Source: Planctomycetia bacterium
Lineage (GTDB): Bacteria; Planctomycetota; Phycisphaerae; Phycisphaerales; SM1A02
Direction: 5' to 3'
DNA length: 22,091 bases
NCBI GenBank assembly: GCA_005799475.1
Contig: SYGQ01000007.1
Coordinates: 1 to 22,091, forward strand
Positions 1 through 6,254 of the stretch are shown here, piece by piece (position 1 is the stretch's first letter; every line of letters starts with the position of its first letter). Position numbers and translations under genes: made by a program. The notes beneath the pieces were generated by a model, which did not search any database, was not told where the DNA came from, and saw nothing but the letters and a program-made list of their open reading frames with translations.

Positions 1-94
1 AAAGCAGAAGGAAGGGAAGAAGCGCATGAAGCAGATCGGTTCGGTCTCGATTCCGCAGGAGGCATTCCTCGCGGTGCTCGAGCAGGGCGACTGA
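1..94 (+). CDS. lepA: Elongation factor 4 (LepA), C-terminal end only
   Basis: Only the last 30 codons are in the window, read from position 2 to the TGA at 92-94. The tail reads KQKEGKKRMKQIGSVSIPQE and continues to AFLAVLEQGD. This is the conserved C-terminal end of LepA/EF4, where the motif KQKxGKKRMKxxGxVxxPQEAFLAxL closes the LepA-specific C-terminal domain. EF4 is a ribosome-associated translational GTPase that acts in the cytoplasm. The GTPase and other domains lie upstream of the window. A perfect inverted repeat begins 17 nt after the stop and may end or stabilise the lepA transcript. Identification is confident despite the short length because the tail is so conserved. Confidence 0.9.
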   Translation, partial: KQKEGKKRMKQIGSVSIPQEAFLAVLEQGD

Positions 95-110
95 TGCGCC
101 GAGCCAGGTG

Positions 111-161
111 CGTTCTCGGGAAGAAACGGCGAGTGAGTCTCACCGTTTCTTCCCGAGAACG
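111..161 (+). repeat. 51-bp palindromic repeat, copy 1
   Basis: A 19-bp left arm (111-129, core TTCTCGGGAAGAAACGG) is perfectly complementary to 143-161. Inside it, GAG at 131-133 pairs with CTC at 139-141, leaving a 5-nt loop. A nearly identical element lies in the opposite orientation at 12083-12133. It sits between lepA and the first Skp-like gene. No T-run follows, so it is not a textbook intrinsic terminator, although such a strong hairpin could still affect termination or mRNA 3' stability. It overlaps an in-frame GTG at 108, which argues against that codon being the start of the next gene. Confidence 0.85.
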
Positions 162-218
162 AGCTTCGAGCGGGCGCGCGGGAGTCCAGCCATTCGAGGG
201 CATGGCTATTCTCAGCCG

Positions 219-941
219 ATGCGAACAGCAGCTTCGATCGTCGCCGCGAGCGTCCTCTCCAGCGCACTGACCGCCGTTCTTGTCGCGGGGCTCGAGCCCT
301 CGGCTCCCGCGCGCGAGCCATTGCCGACAGACCTCGGCCCCGCCGACGCGCTGCTGCTGTCGGGCAAGGACCAACTGCGGGTCACCAACGACGCTGGTCG
401 AATCGCCTGGGGCACGGACGCGTCGAGTCGCGCGTTTTCGTTTGGCACGGTGCATGTCGGTCGCATCCTTACCGCAGCCCTCGAGAGCGAGAAGTATTCG
501 CGCGAGCGTGAAGAGTTCGAGGGCTCGATGAAGGACAAGCGCGAGGACTTCGACCGTCGATACAAGGAGCTCGTGGAGAAGGCGCGCGCCACGGACCGTG
601 AATCGCCCGAGTTCCCCGCCGTGCGCGAGCAGTTCGAGGCGTTCCAGAAGGAGTTCGCGGAGTGGTCGCAGGCGGCGGAGACCGAGCAGCAAACGATGGT
701 CGCGCGGCACTACGACGGCGCGTACTCACAGATTCGTGAGGCTGTCGAGGTCGTGGCCGAGAAGCGGCACATCGATCTCGTGATGCGCTTCGTGCCCCCG
801 GCGCAACCGCTGAGCCCGGCCCCCGAGACGGAGCTCTCGCAGCAACTTCAGGCGCGCACTTTCCTGCGCACACCCGATTCGATCGACCTCACCGAGGACA
901 TTCTCAGTGAGATGAACTTGAAAGCGCCCGCCAAGAACTGA
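219..941 (+). CDS. Skp/OmpH-like periplasmic protein, first of a tandem pair
   Basis: This 240-residue protein has a hydrophobic N-terminal segment (about residues 5-24), which could be a signal peptide or anchor. A short linker with DLGPADALLLSGK follows, then an OmpH/Skp-like region (about 75-195) with VHVGRILTAAL, a highly charged coiled-coil stretch, and a closing AVEVVAEKRHIDLVMRF that matches the AVxxVAxxxGxDLV end of Skp-family proteins. Known Skp proteins are periplasmic trimeric chaperones for outer-membrane proteins; the same role here is an inference. The ATG at 219 was preferred over an upstream GTG at 108 because it puts the hydrophobic segment at the N-terminus and avoids translating the palindrome. 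The next gene is a paralogue starting 7 nt after the stop, so the two are likely co-transcribed. Confidence 0.75.
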   Translation: MRTAASIVAASVLSSALTAVLVAGLEPSAPAREPLPTDLGPADALLLSGKDQLRVTNDAGRIAWGTDASSRAFSFGTVHVGRILTAALESEKYSREREEFEGSMKDKREDFDRRYKELVEKARATDRESPEFPAVREQFEAFQKEFAEWSQAAETEQQTMVARHYDGAYSQIREAVEVVAEKRHIDLVMRFVPPAQPLSPAPETELSQQLQARTFLRTPDSIDLTEDILSEMNLKAPAKN

Positions 942-947
942 GGCCCC

Positions 948-1664
948 ATGAAGTCACTCTCCACACTTGCTCTATGCGTTCTCGCAGGCGTGACTGGCGC
1001 CATGGCCGCGCTGCTGATGGCACCGACTCCGGCGATTGCCACTCGCGCGCTTCCGGCGGACCTCGGTCCCGCCGACGCGATGATCCTCTCGGGAAAGGCG
1101 GGCAACATTTCACTCCGCAATGAGGGCGGTCGTGTCGCTTGGGCCGATGCCGCGAGCGCACGGGCCTACGCCATCGGCTGTGTCCACATCGACCGCGTCA
1201 TGAAGGGACTCCTCGCGAGCGAGCGCTACACCTCCGAGCGCGAAAAGTTCGACGACGAGGCGAAGAGCCAGGGCGAGGAGTTTGAGCGGCGGGGGAAGGA
1301 GCTCCACGACAAGTTCCCCGATCCCAAGCCGAGCGACCCGAACTTTGAAGAGGCCAAGAGCGCCTTCCTCACGCTTCAGGCCGAGTACGAAAAATGGATG
1401 CAGGCGATGCAGCGCATTCAATCCAAGCACATGGCCGAGCAGATTGAGCGCGCGTATCGCGATGTGGTGGCGGCCACAGATGTCGTCGCCGCGCGGGGTG
1501 GAGTCGACCTCGTTTACCGCTTCATGCCGCCTGAGCGCGAGTTTGGGTCGGTCGACTTGGGCGACGCCATGATGCAGGTGCAGGCGCGGCCCTTCATCAA
1601 GATCCCTGCGGGCATCGACCTCACCGATGAGGTGCTGAAGGAGCTGGCGCTGCCGGCGGACTAG
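948..1664 (+). CDS. Skp/OmpH-like periplasmic protein, second of a tandem pair
   Basis: This 238-residue protein is a clear paralogue of the gene before it. Both have an N-terminal hydrophobic segment (here about 5-24), the linker LPADLGPADAMILSGK, a VHIDRVM start to the Skp-like region (residues 79-85), a charged helical middle, and VVAARGGVDLVYRF (179-192). Both also share a C-terminal tail, here QARPFIKIPAGIDLTDEVL (212-230), whose counterpart in the first copy contains QARTFLRTPDSIDLTEDIL. GAGG overlapping the preceding stop could serve as ribosome binding site for the ATG at 948. The 3' end overlaps the convergent gene on the other strand by 44 bp. A chaperone role in outer-membrane biogenesis is inferred from the family, not shown. 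Confidence 0.75.
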   Translation: MKSLSTLALCVLAGVTGAMAALLMAPTPAIATRALPADLGPADAMILSGKAGNISLRNEGGRVAWADAASARAYAIGCVHIDRVMKGLLASERYTSEREKFDDEAKSQGEEFERRGKELHDKFPDPKPSDPNFEEAKSAFLTLQAEYEKWMQAMQRIQSKHMAEQIERAYRDVVAATDVVAARGGVDLVYRFMPPEREFGSVDLGDAMMQVQARPFIKIPAGIDLTDEVLKELALPAD

Positions 1665-2385
1665 TCGCGCCAGTTGCGGGGACGGACTTCGGTTCGGGGA
1701 GCCGCTTGAGTTCGCCGAGGGGTCCGACGATCCGATCACCATCGGCGGGCGTGCAGATGACTGGCTCGTCTTCGGTGCCCGTGGGCAGCAGGATGAGCGA
1801 ACGACCATCGAATGACCACCGACCCGAGTGGGCGGCGCGAACAACGGGCGCACCGGACGCGTTCGTGTTCGCATTGACGGCGTAGGTTCCGTCGGCGGCG
1901 AGCGTGAGCAGCCCGCCTGGCCCGAGCCACCGACCGACGAACTGGTCTTCGGGCGCCTTCGGGGGCGCGTCGCAGCGGGCGAAGCCCGTGGAAGTGCTGA
2001 GATCGAAGAAGAGCTTGCCATCGGTCCGTCGCAGCGCAGCGCGGACGCGCTTGGGAGCCTCGAGGTCACTCCTCTTGGTCGGGTAGGGCTCAAGCCAGAA
2101 GGTGCGATAGTTCTGCCGGTCCCATCGGCCCGACTGAGATGGAGCACGAAACCGATTCGGTTGGCTCCACCGCACGAACGCGCCGTCGGGCTTGATCCAG
2201 ACGATTTCCTTCGCGCTCTGCCACCATCCACTGATGTCGATTCGTTCGGTGGGGTCGATGTCGAGCGTGGAATCAGCGGGGACGATGTCGGGTGCGCGTG
2301 TGGGGGGCGGCTGTTGCGCGCTCGCGGCGGCGGCCACGAGCAGCGAGCATGCGACCAACCCACGACCGTGCCCTGCGGGGTTCAT
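1621..2385 (-). CDS. Secreted protein with an internal duplicated beta-type repeat
   Basis: No family was recognised with confidence. The 254-residue product has a signal peptide (hydrophobic core about 10-22, likely cleavage after ASA near residue 23) and a Pro/Ala-rich C-terminal tail. Two stretches resemble each other: residues 52-100 (SGWW, PDGAF, SGRW, WLEPY) and 149-201 (VGRW, ADGTY, SGRW, LILLP). This G-x-W ... DG ... SGRW ... L-P pattern suggests two copies of a small lipocalin-like or other beta-sandwich unit, which is an inference. The start ATG at 2385 overlaps the rimO stop (ATGA), so it is translationally coupled to rimO. The 3' end overlaps the convergent Skp-like gene by 44 bp. 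Confidence 0.65.
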   Translation of the reverse strand: MNPAGHGRGLVACSLLVAAAASAQQPPPTRAPDIVPADSTLDIDPTERIDISGWWQSAKEIVWIKPDGAFVRWSQPNRFRAPSQSGRWDRQNYRTFWLEPYPTKRSDLEAPKRVRAALRRTDGKLFFDLSTSTGFARCDAPPKAPEDQFVGRWLGPGGLLTLAADGTYAVNANTNASGAPVVRAAHSGRWSFDGRSLILLPTGTEDEPVICTPADGDRIVGPLGELKRLPEPKSVPATGATSPPAAPAPSAPHR

Positions 2386-3941
2386 GTCCGCCTCATCACC
2401 GGCAGCCTGATCGTTGGATCAAGGTCCGCGGCGGGTTGCGCAATGAAGTCGTAGCCGTCGCTCTCGACGATGGTGCAGCGAACGAGTTCGCCAGGCGAGA
2501 GCGGTGACTTGCTCGCAATGTGCGTGACAGAGTCGACTTGCGGAGCCTGGTGGTAGGCGCGGCCTGAATAGAGGAGTGTCGCCGTGGAGCTCACTCCGGC
2601 GGTCGCGCTCGCGGTCGCGAGACCCTCGCTGCGCGCATCAACGAGCACATCGAACTGACTCCGCTGCGAGGCGACAAAGGCCGCGTTCTCGAAGGCGATC
2701 GACTGTTGCAACTCCATGAGCTCTCGTTCGCGCGCGGCGGCCGTCGCGGCATCGACGCAGAGCGCGGGATCCTGGTGCATCGTGCCCGATGGGGTTCCCG
2801 GTTCGGGCGAATACTTGAACACACCCATCGCGTCGAACTGCATGCGGTCAACAAACCCCATGAGCGCCTCGTGGTCTTCCTGCGTCTCGCCGGGGTGTCC
2901 AGTGATGAATGTGGTGCGGATCGCCATCCCAGGGATGCGTTCTCGAAGCTTTCCGACGAGCGCTTCCTGCTTCTCGGCGGTGACATGCCGGCGCATGCTG
3001 GTGAGCATGCGGTCGCTGGCGTGCTGAAGCGGGATGTCGATGTACTTCACAAGGCTTGGGAGCCGCGCGATTGCGTCGATCATGGCATCGGTGAAGTTGG
3101 AGGGGTAGGCGTACATCAAGCGGACCCAGCCGCCGCCATGCGACTGCACTGCCGTGTCGAGAGCTTCGAGCATCCCGACGAGGCCGGACTCGTCACCGAT
3201 GTCCATCCCCCAGCTCGTGGTGTCCTGCCCGATGAGGTTGAGTTCGAACGCGCCGTCGGCCAGAAGTTGCCGCGCCTCGGCGACGATTCGGTCCTTGGGC
3301 TTGGAGCGCATCTTTCCTCGGATCGACGGAATCGTGCAGAACGAGCAGCGCTGGTTGCAGCCCTCGGAGACGCGGAGGTACGCCCAGTGTCGCGGCGTCA
3401 GTCGCACGCGGTCGTCATCGGACTCGAAGTAGCCGATCCCCAGTCCATCCTTGCCATTGACGGTGAGACCGACGGTCGGCACGCCGCGCGCCTTCGCCGC
3501 CACGAGTGCGTTGGAGGCAATCCAATACCCCGGTCGCGCACCCGCGCTGTCGAGTGTTTCGCGTTGCGCGCCCGCGCCACGCACGGCATCGAGAATGTGG
3601 TCGCGGTCGAACACGCCGATCATGGCGTCGATGCCGGGGGCCCACTCGAGCATCTTGGCGCGGTGGCGTTGGACGAGGCATCCGGCGACGACAACCCGCT
3701 TCAACCCGCCGTCCGCCTTGCGCTTGATCGCCTCGGTGATGACCGAGAGCGACTCGTCCTTGGATGCCTCGAGGAATCCGCAGGTGTTCACCACGAGCGC
3801 ATCGGGCGCCTGGTCCTCGTTGACAAGTGTGAGCCCGTCGCGCTTCAAGAGCCCGAGCATCCGCTCGCTGTCGACCAAGTTCTTCGGGCAGCCGAGGCTG
3901 ACGAAGGCGACGCGTTGGATCGTGGAGACAGGCTCGGCCAC
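2382..3941 (-). CDS. rimO: Ribosomal protein S12 (aspartate) methylthiotransferase RimO
   Basis: RimO is a radical-SAM enzyme that adds a methylthio group to an aspartate of ribosomal protein S12. The N-terminal UPF0004 domain shows SLGCPKNLVDSERMLG with cluster cysteines at residues 18, 54 and 88, counted from a GTG at 3941. The radical-SAM motif EGCNQRCSFCTIPSIRGKMR has Cys195, Cys199 and Cys202 in the CxxxCxxC spacing. A C-terminal TRAM-like domain follows from about residue 435. SLGCPKNLVDSE and the RGKMRSKP stretch favour RimO over MiaB. The 519-residue product is longer than typical RimO (about 440), partly because of extra sequence around residues 112-180. An upstream in-frame GTG at 3998 would overlap nadD by 31 nt and add a non-conserved extension, so it was not chosen. 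It is downstream of the nadD fusion gene in one operon. Confidence 0.93.
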   Translation of the reverse strand: MAEPVSTIQRVAFVSLGCPKNLVDSERMLGLLKRDGLTLVNEDQAPDALVVNTCGFLEASKDESLSVITEAIKRKADGGLKRVVVAGCLVQRHRAKMLEWAPGIDAMIGVFDRDHILDAVRGAGAQRETLDSAGARPGYWIASNALVAAKARGVPTVGLTVNGKDGLGIGYFESDDDRVRLTPRHWAYLRVSEGCNQRCSFCTIPSIRGKMRSKPKDRIVAEARQLLADGAFELNLIGQDTTSWGMDIGDESGLVGMLEALDTAVQSHGGGWVRLMYAYPSNFTDAMIDAIARLPSLVKYIDIPLQHASDRMLTSMRRHVTAEKQEALVGKLRERIPGMAIRTTFITGHPGETQEDHEALMGFVDRMQFDAMGVFKYSPEPGTPSGTMHQDPALCVDAATAAARERELMELQQSIAFENAAFVASQRSQFDVLVDARSEGLATASATAGVSSTATLLYSGRAYHQAPQVDSVTHIASKSPLSPGELVRCTIVESDGYDFIAQPAADLDPTIRLPVMRRT

Positions 3942-3967
3942 GAACCAAGCATAGAGACGCAGGAACG

Positions 3968-5299
3968 CTATTGATAGAGGCCGCGCAAGCGGATCCACTC
4001 GGCGACGGCGGGGGCGAGGTCGGCCCCCGCGTCCTCGCCCTGCCCAAGCCGCGTTCGAATCTCGGTCGACGAGAGATCGACCGGCTCAAGATCAAGGACC
4101 GCGTGGGCCCACCGATCGCCGTCGCTCCCGAGCGCCGCAAACTTTTCGCGAAGGGCCGGGCGCAGTTCGTTCTGACTTTCGCCGCCTCGGGCCACGATCG
4201 CGATGGTGGCAAGTCGCTCATCGATCTCGCGCCAGTTTCGCCACTGGTCGAACTGCATCGCTTGGTCGGCGCCGATGAGCAACACGAGGTCTCGCCGCGC
4301 GAGGTGTCGTTCACGAGAGATTTCGCGAAGGGTGTCCACCGTGAAGGAGGGGCCCGCGCGCTCGATCTCGCGGGCATCCACCGTTGCCCCCGGCAGCGCG
4401 GCAAACGCACGGCGCGCCATTTCCAGCCGATCGCGAGCTCCGGCACGGGATGGCTCCGTCTTGAGCGGCGACTCGTGCGCGGGAACGAACTCGAGTCGCC
4501 CGCACCCGAGCTGCGCGGCCGCGGCAAGCGCCACCCGCGCGTGCAAGCGATGCGGCGGGTCGAACGAACCCCCCATGACAAGCGTGCGGTGACGGTGATC
4601 TTCATCGACCTTCGATGCACAGCGGTCGAGAAGGCGTGCCACCTCCTGGGCCGTCGCGCGCAACATGGCCGGCGTGTGGCGCGCGATGGCAAACAGCAGC
4701 GACAGGCGGCGAGGGTTGAGAAGGACCGCCCGAAGTGCGGCGATCATGTTCGTCGAACCGTCCGTGCGCACGAGTTCGGCAACCCAGTGGGGGAGCGGCG
4801 TGTTGGCGTCGTCGCTGATGGTTCGCACGACGCCCCACCTCCAGCCGCACGCCGTCGCGAGCGCCGCAAATGCGGCTGACTCCATGTCGACGAGCGACGC
4901 GCCGGTGGCCTCGTGGATCGTGCGCTTTTCCTTTGTCGTCGCGGCGATGCGATCAACGCTTGCGACATCAAGAGCATCGGGAAGCCGCAGCGGTGCGAGG
5001 TATCTCGGACTCGGGCGACACTCGTCGGCACCCGCCGCCACGACGAATCGCGCGGTTCGCGAGAGTCCCACCCGGTGCTCAGTGTCGAGGCCACCAGCAA
5101 GGCCGGCGAGGATCACGACGCGCCCACGCGAAGAGTCGTGCGCGCGAGAACCACGGATCGTCGCAGCGAACCGCGCGACGCCGCCGGGCCCGAGGCCACA
5201 ACGCGCATACTCGGCATGGATGCCAAGCCCTGCGAGCGCATCACGAATGCCATCAAGTTCGAGTTGTGTCGGGCAGAGAATGAGCGGAAGTCGGGTCAT
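3968..5299 (-). CDS. nadD: Nucleoside phosphorylase/nucleosidase fused to nicotinate-nucleotide adenylyltransferase (NadD)
   Basis: The 443-residue protein joins two enzymes. Residues 1 to about 220 resemble the nucleoside phosphorylase/MTA-SAH nucleosidase fold: VVILAGLAGG (61-70), the ribose-binding motif VDMESAA (137-143) and RTISDD (159-164), which carries the usual catalytic Asp. Residues 238-443 are NadD: GGSFDPPH (243-250), LLIGADQAMQFDQW (340-353) and the SSTEIR motif (410-415). NadD transfers AMP from ATP to nicotinate mononucleotide to make deamido-NAD in the cytoplasm. The usual HxGH nucleotidyltransferase motif reads HRLH here, keeping both histidines but replacing Gly with Leu. 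The reading frame is open throughout, with no internal stop, so this looks like a real fusion. The substrate of the N-terminal half cannot be told from sequence. It is the first gene of a minus-strand operon with rimO. Confidence 0.88.
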   Translation of the reverse strand: MTRLPLILCPTQLELDGIRDALAGLGIHAEYARCGLGPGGVARFAATIRGSRAHDSSRGRVVILAGLAGGLDTEHRVGLSRTARFVVAAGADECRPSPRYLAPLRLPDALDVASVDRIAATTKEKRTIHEATGASLVDMESAAFAALATACGWRWGVVRTISDDANTPLPHWVAELVRTDGSTNMIAALRAVLLNPRRLSLLFAIARHTPAMLRATAQEVARLLDRCASKVDEDHRHRTLVMGGSFDPPHRLHARVALAAAAQLGCGRLEFVPAHESPLKTEPSRAGARDRLEMARRAFAALPGATVDAREIERAGPSFTVDTLREISRERHLARRDLVLLIGADQAMQFDQWRNWREIDERLATIAIVARGGESQNELRPALREKFAALGSDGDRWAHAVLDLEPVDLSSTEIRTRLGQGEDAGADLAPAVAEWIRLRGLYQ

Positions 5300-5572
5300 G
5301 GGTGGATGCGCTTGTGGGTGGGTTGGGCGTCACCATTCTCCCGAATCCGCTTCTTCAGGACGCGAAGGGGCCTTCGTTGATCGCGCAAGAAAACGGATCA
5401 AAGAGAGGGTAGACGGAATGACTCCGAAGTACCCATGGACGCCGATACTCGTCGGGAGTGTTCTCGCGAGCCGCGCACGGTCCCTCACCACTGGCGCACT
5501 GCCATCGCTGTTTCTTTCTGCTTCATCGATCGTCGGCGACCAAGCAAGGCAGCGTGCTCTGAATCCGCTGTG
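5300..5572 (+). other. Intergenic region upstream of the nadD-fusion gene and tRNA-Glu
   Basis: No convincing gene is seen in this stretch between two divergent transcription units. Short open frames on both strands show no signal peptide, motif or consistent codon pattern. It should hold the promoter for the minus-strand nadD-rimO operon, but no clear -10/-35 pair was identified for that direction. Confidence 0.4.
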
Positions 5573-5601
5573 TTGGCGGGTGAGCCGTCGCGAGCTATCA
5601 T
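5573..5601 (+). promoter_or_regulatory. Probable sigma-70 promoter of tRNA-Glu(CUC)
   Basis: TTGGCG (5573-5578) and TATCAT (5596-5601) are separated by exactly 17 bp and end 11 nt before the first base of the tRNA. This is the expected layout for a housekeeping promoter with a very short leader. It is a consensus match by eye, not a measured start site. Confidence 0.5.
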
Positions 5602-5612
5602 CTCTCGCCCAC

Positions 5613-5686
5613 GGCCTCATCGTCTAGCCCGGCTAGGACACATCCCTCTCACGGATGGAACAGGGGTTCGAATCCCCTTGGGGTCA
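5613..5686 (+). tRNA. tRNA-Glu (anticodon CUC)
   Basis: The sequence folds as a tRNA. The acceptor strand GGCCTCA (5613-5619) pairs with TGGGGTC (5679-5685) with two G-T pairs, and A5686 is the discriminator base. The anticodon stem CATCC/GGATG encloses the loop CTCTCAC with anticodon CTC, reading GAG. The T arm is AGGGG-TTCGAAT-CCCCT. The 5' part closely matches the usual bacterial tRNA-Glu start (CATCGTCTAG). CCA is not encoded; ATTTC follows. It is closely related to the tRNA-Glu(UUC) 2.1 kb downstream. Confidence 0.93.
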
Positions 5687-5906
5687 TTTCAGCGCACCGC
5701 GATCAATCGTGGGATGGCGTTGTCTCGGAAACAGTTGCCTCACCGGGGCGCGATGTTGGCGAGAATCGGCTCAAAGCTCCAGATGCCGTGTTGCCGGCTC
5801 AATGGGTCAGCGCCTGCAGGTGGCGGGATCGATGGTGTCCTCTCAAGCACAACGAAGTCTGCGTTAAGCGAGTGATGGAGGTGATCGATCTTGTCGAGGG
5901 TCCACC

Positions 5907-6122
5907 CTAGGGATCCCAAGAGTGCTGGCTCTCCGGAAAAGATCGTAAACCCATGAGAACCCGAAGGCGCGACGGGGGTGCGATCGGCGGATACTGCGTC
6001 AACAGGAACGCGACATCGGCAGCCGACAACGAGTTGTCGCGGGAGTCCAACCACGCTTGGGTCTGTGAGCGCGATTTGAAGCGCGGCACCAAGCGCCACT
6101 CGTTCGCTTCGCGCGCCGACAC
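5907..6122 (-). CDS. Small hypothetical ORF, possibly a broken gene fragment
   Basis: A GTG-started 71-codon frame whose first 55 or so codons use GC-ending third positions typical of neighbouring genes. The product begins SAREANEWRLVPRFKSRSQT after the initiator and includes LSAADVAFLLTQYP. After about codon 57 the coding signal weakens, and a second minus-strand frame (5740-6135) remains open with plausible sequence such as LGWTLDKIDHLHHSL. That pattern could mean an old frameshift. No family, partner or function is recognised. Both the gene call and its boundaries are uncertain. Confidence 0.25.
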   Translation of the reverse strand: MSAREANEWRLVPRFKSRSQTQAWLDSRDNSLSAADVAFLLTQYPPIAPPSRLRVLMGLRSFPESQHSWDP

Positions 6123-6202
6123 TCATCCTGGTCATCAGCGTGACGACGGCATCTGATTGAGAAGTCTCAGCCCTCAGTGATGTGCGTCACCCGCAACTGG
6201 GA

Positions 6203-6230
6203 TTGGCGAGCGGTCGTTGTAGTGTATGGA
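6203..6230 (+). promoter_or_regulatory. Possible promoter of the guanine deaminase gene
   Basis: TTGGCG (6203-6208), the same -35-like hexamer as at the tRNA-Glu(CUC) promoter, is followed 16 bp later by TATGGA (6225-6230). The deaminase ATG lies 24 nt downstream. The -10 is imperfect, so this is tentative. Confidence 0.28.
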
Positions 6231-6254
6231 TCGCCACACAGAGGCCAGATCGCA

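Larger units (their letters stand above)
5687..6254. other. Mostly unassigned stretch between tRNA-Glu and guanine deaminase
   Basis: About 570 nt with no recognised gene. The minus strand carries two overlapping open frames: 5907-6122, with a strongly GC-biased third position, and 5740-6135 in another frame. Neither resembles a known family. Roughly the last 50 nt carry a possible promoter for the downstream deaminase gene. The stretch could be a remnant of a broken gene. Confidence 0.35.

Noticed and set aside
108..218. Upstream GTG start for the first Skp-like gene
   Set aside because: It would translate through the 51-bp palindrome and bury the hydrophobic signal segment at residue 40 and beyond.
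2706..3974. 422-codon + strand open frame opposite rimO
   Set aside because: Antisense shadow of a confidently identified gene; high GC leaves few stops, and the product has no motif or signal.
3942..3998. Upstream GTG start for rimO
   Set aside because: It overlaps the nadD fusion gene and adds a non-conserved extension before the RimO core.
3971..4879. 302-codon + strand frame opposite the nadD fusion
   Set aside because: Shadow frame; the minus-strand protein has conserved motifs throughout this stretch.
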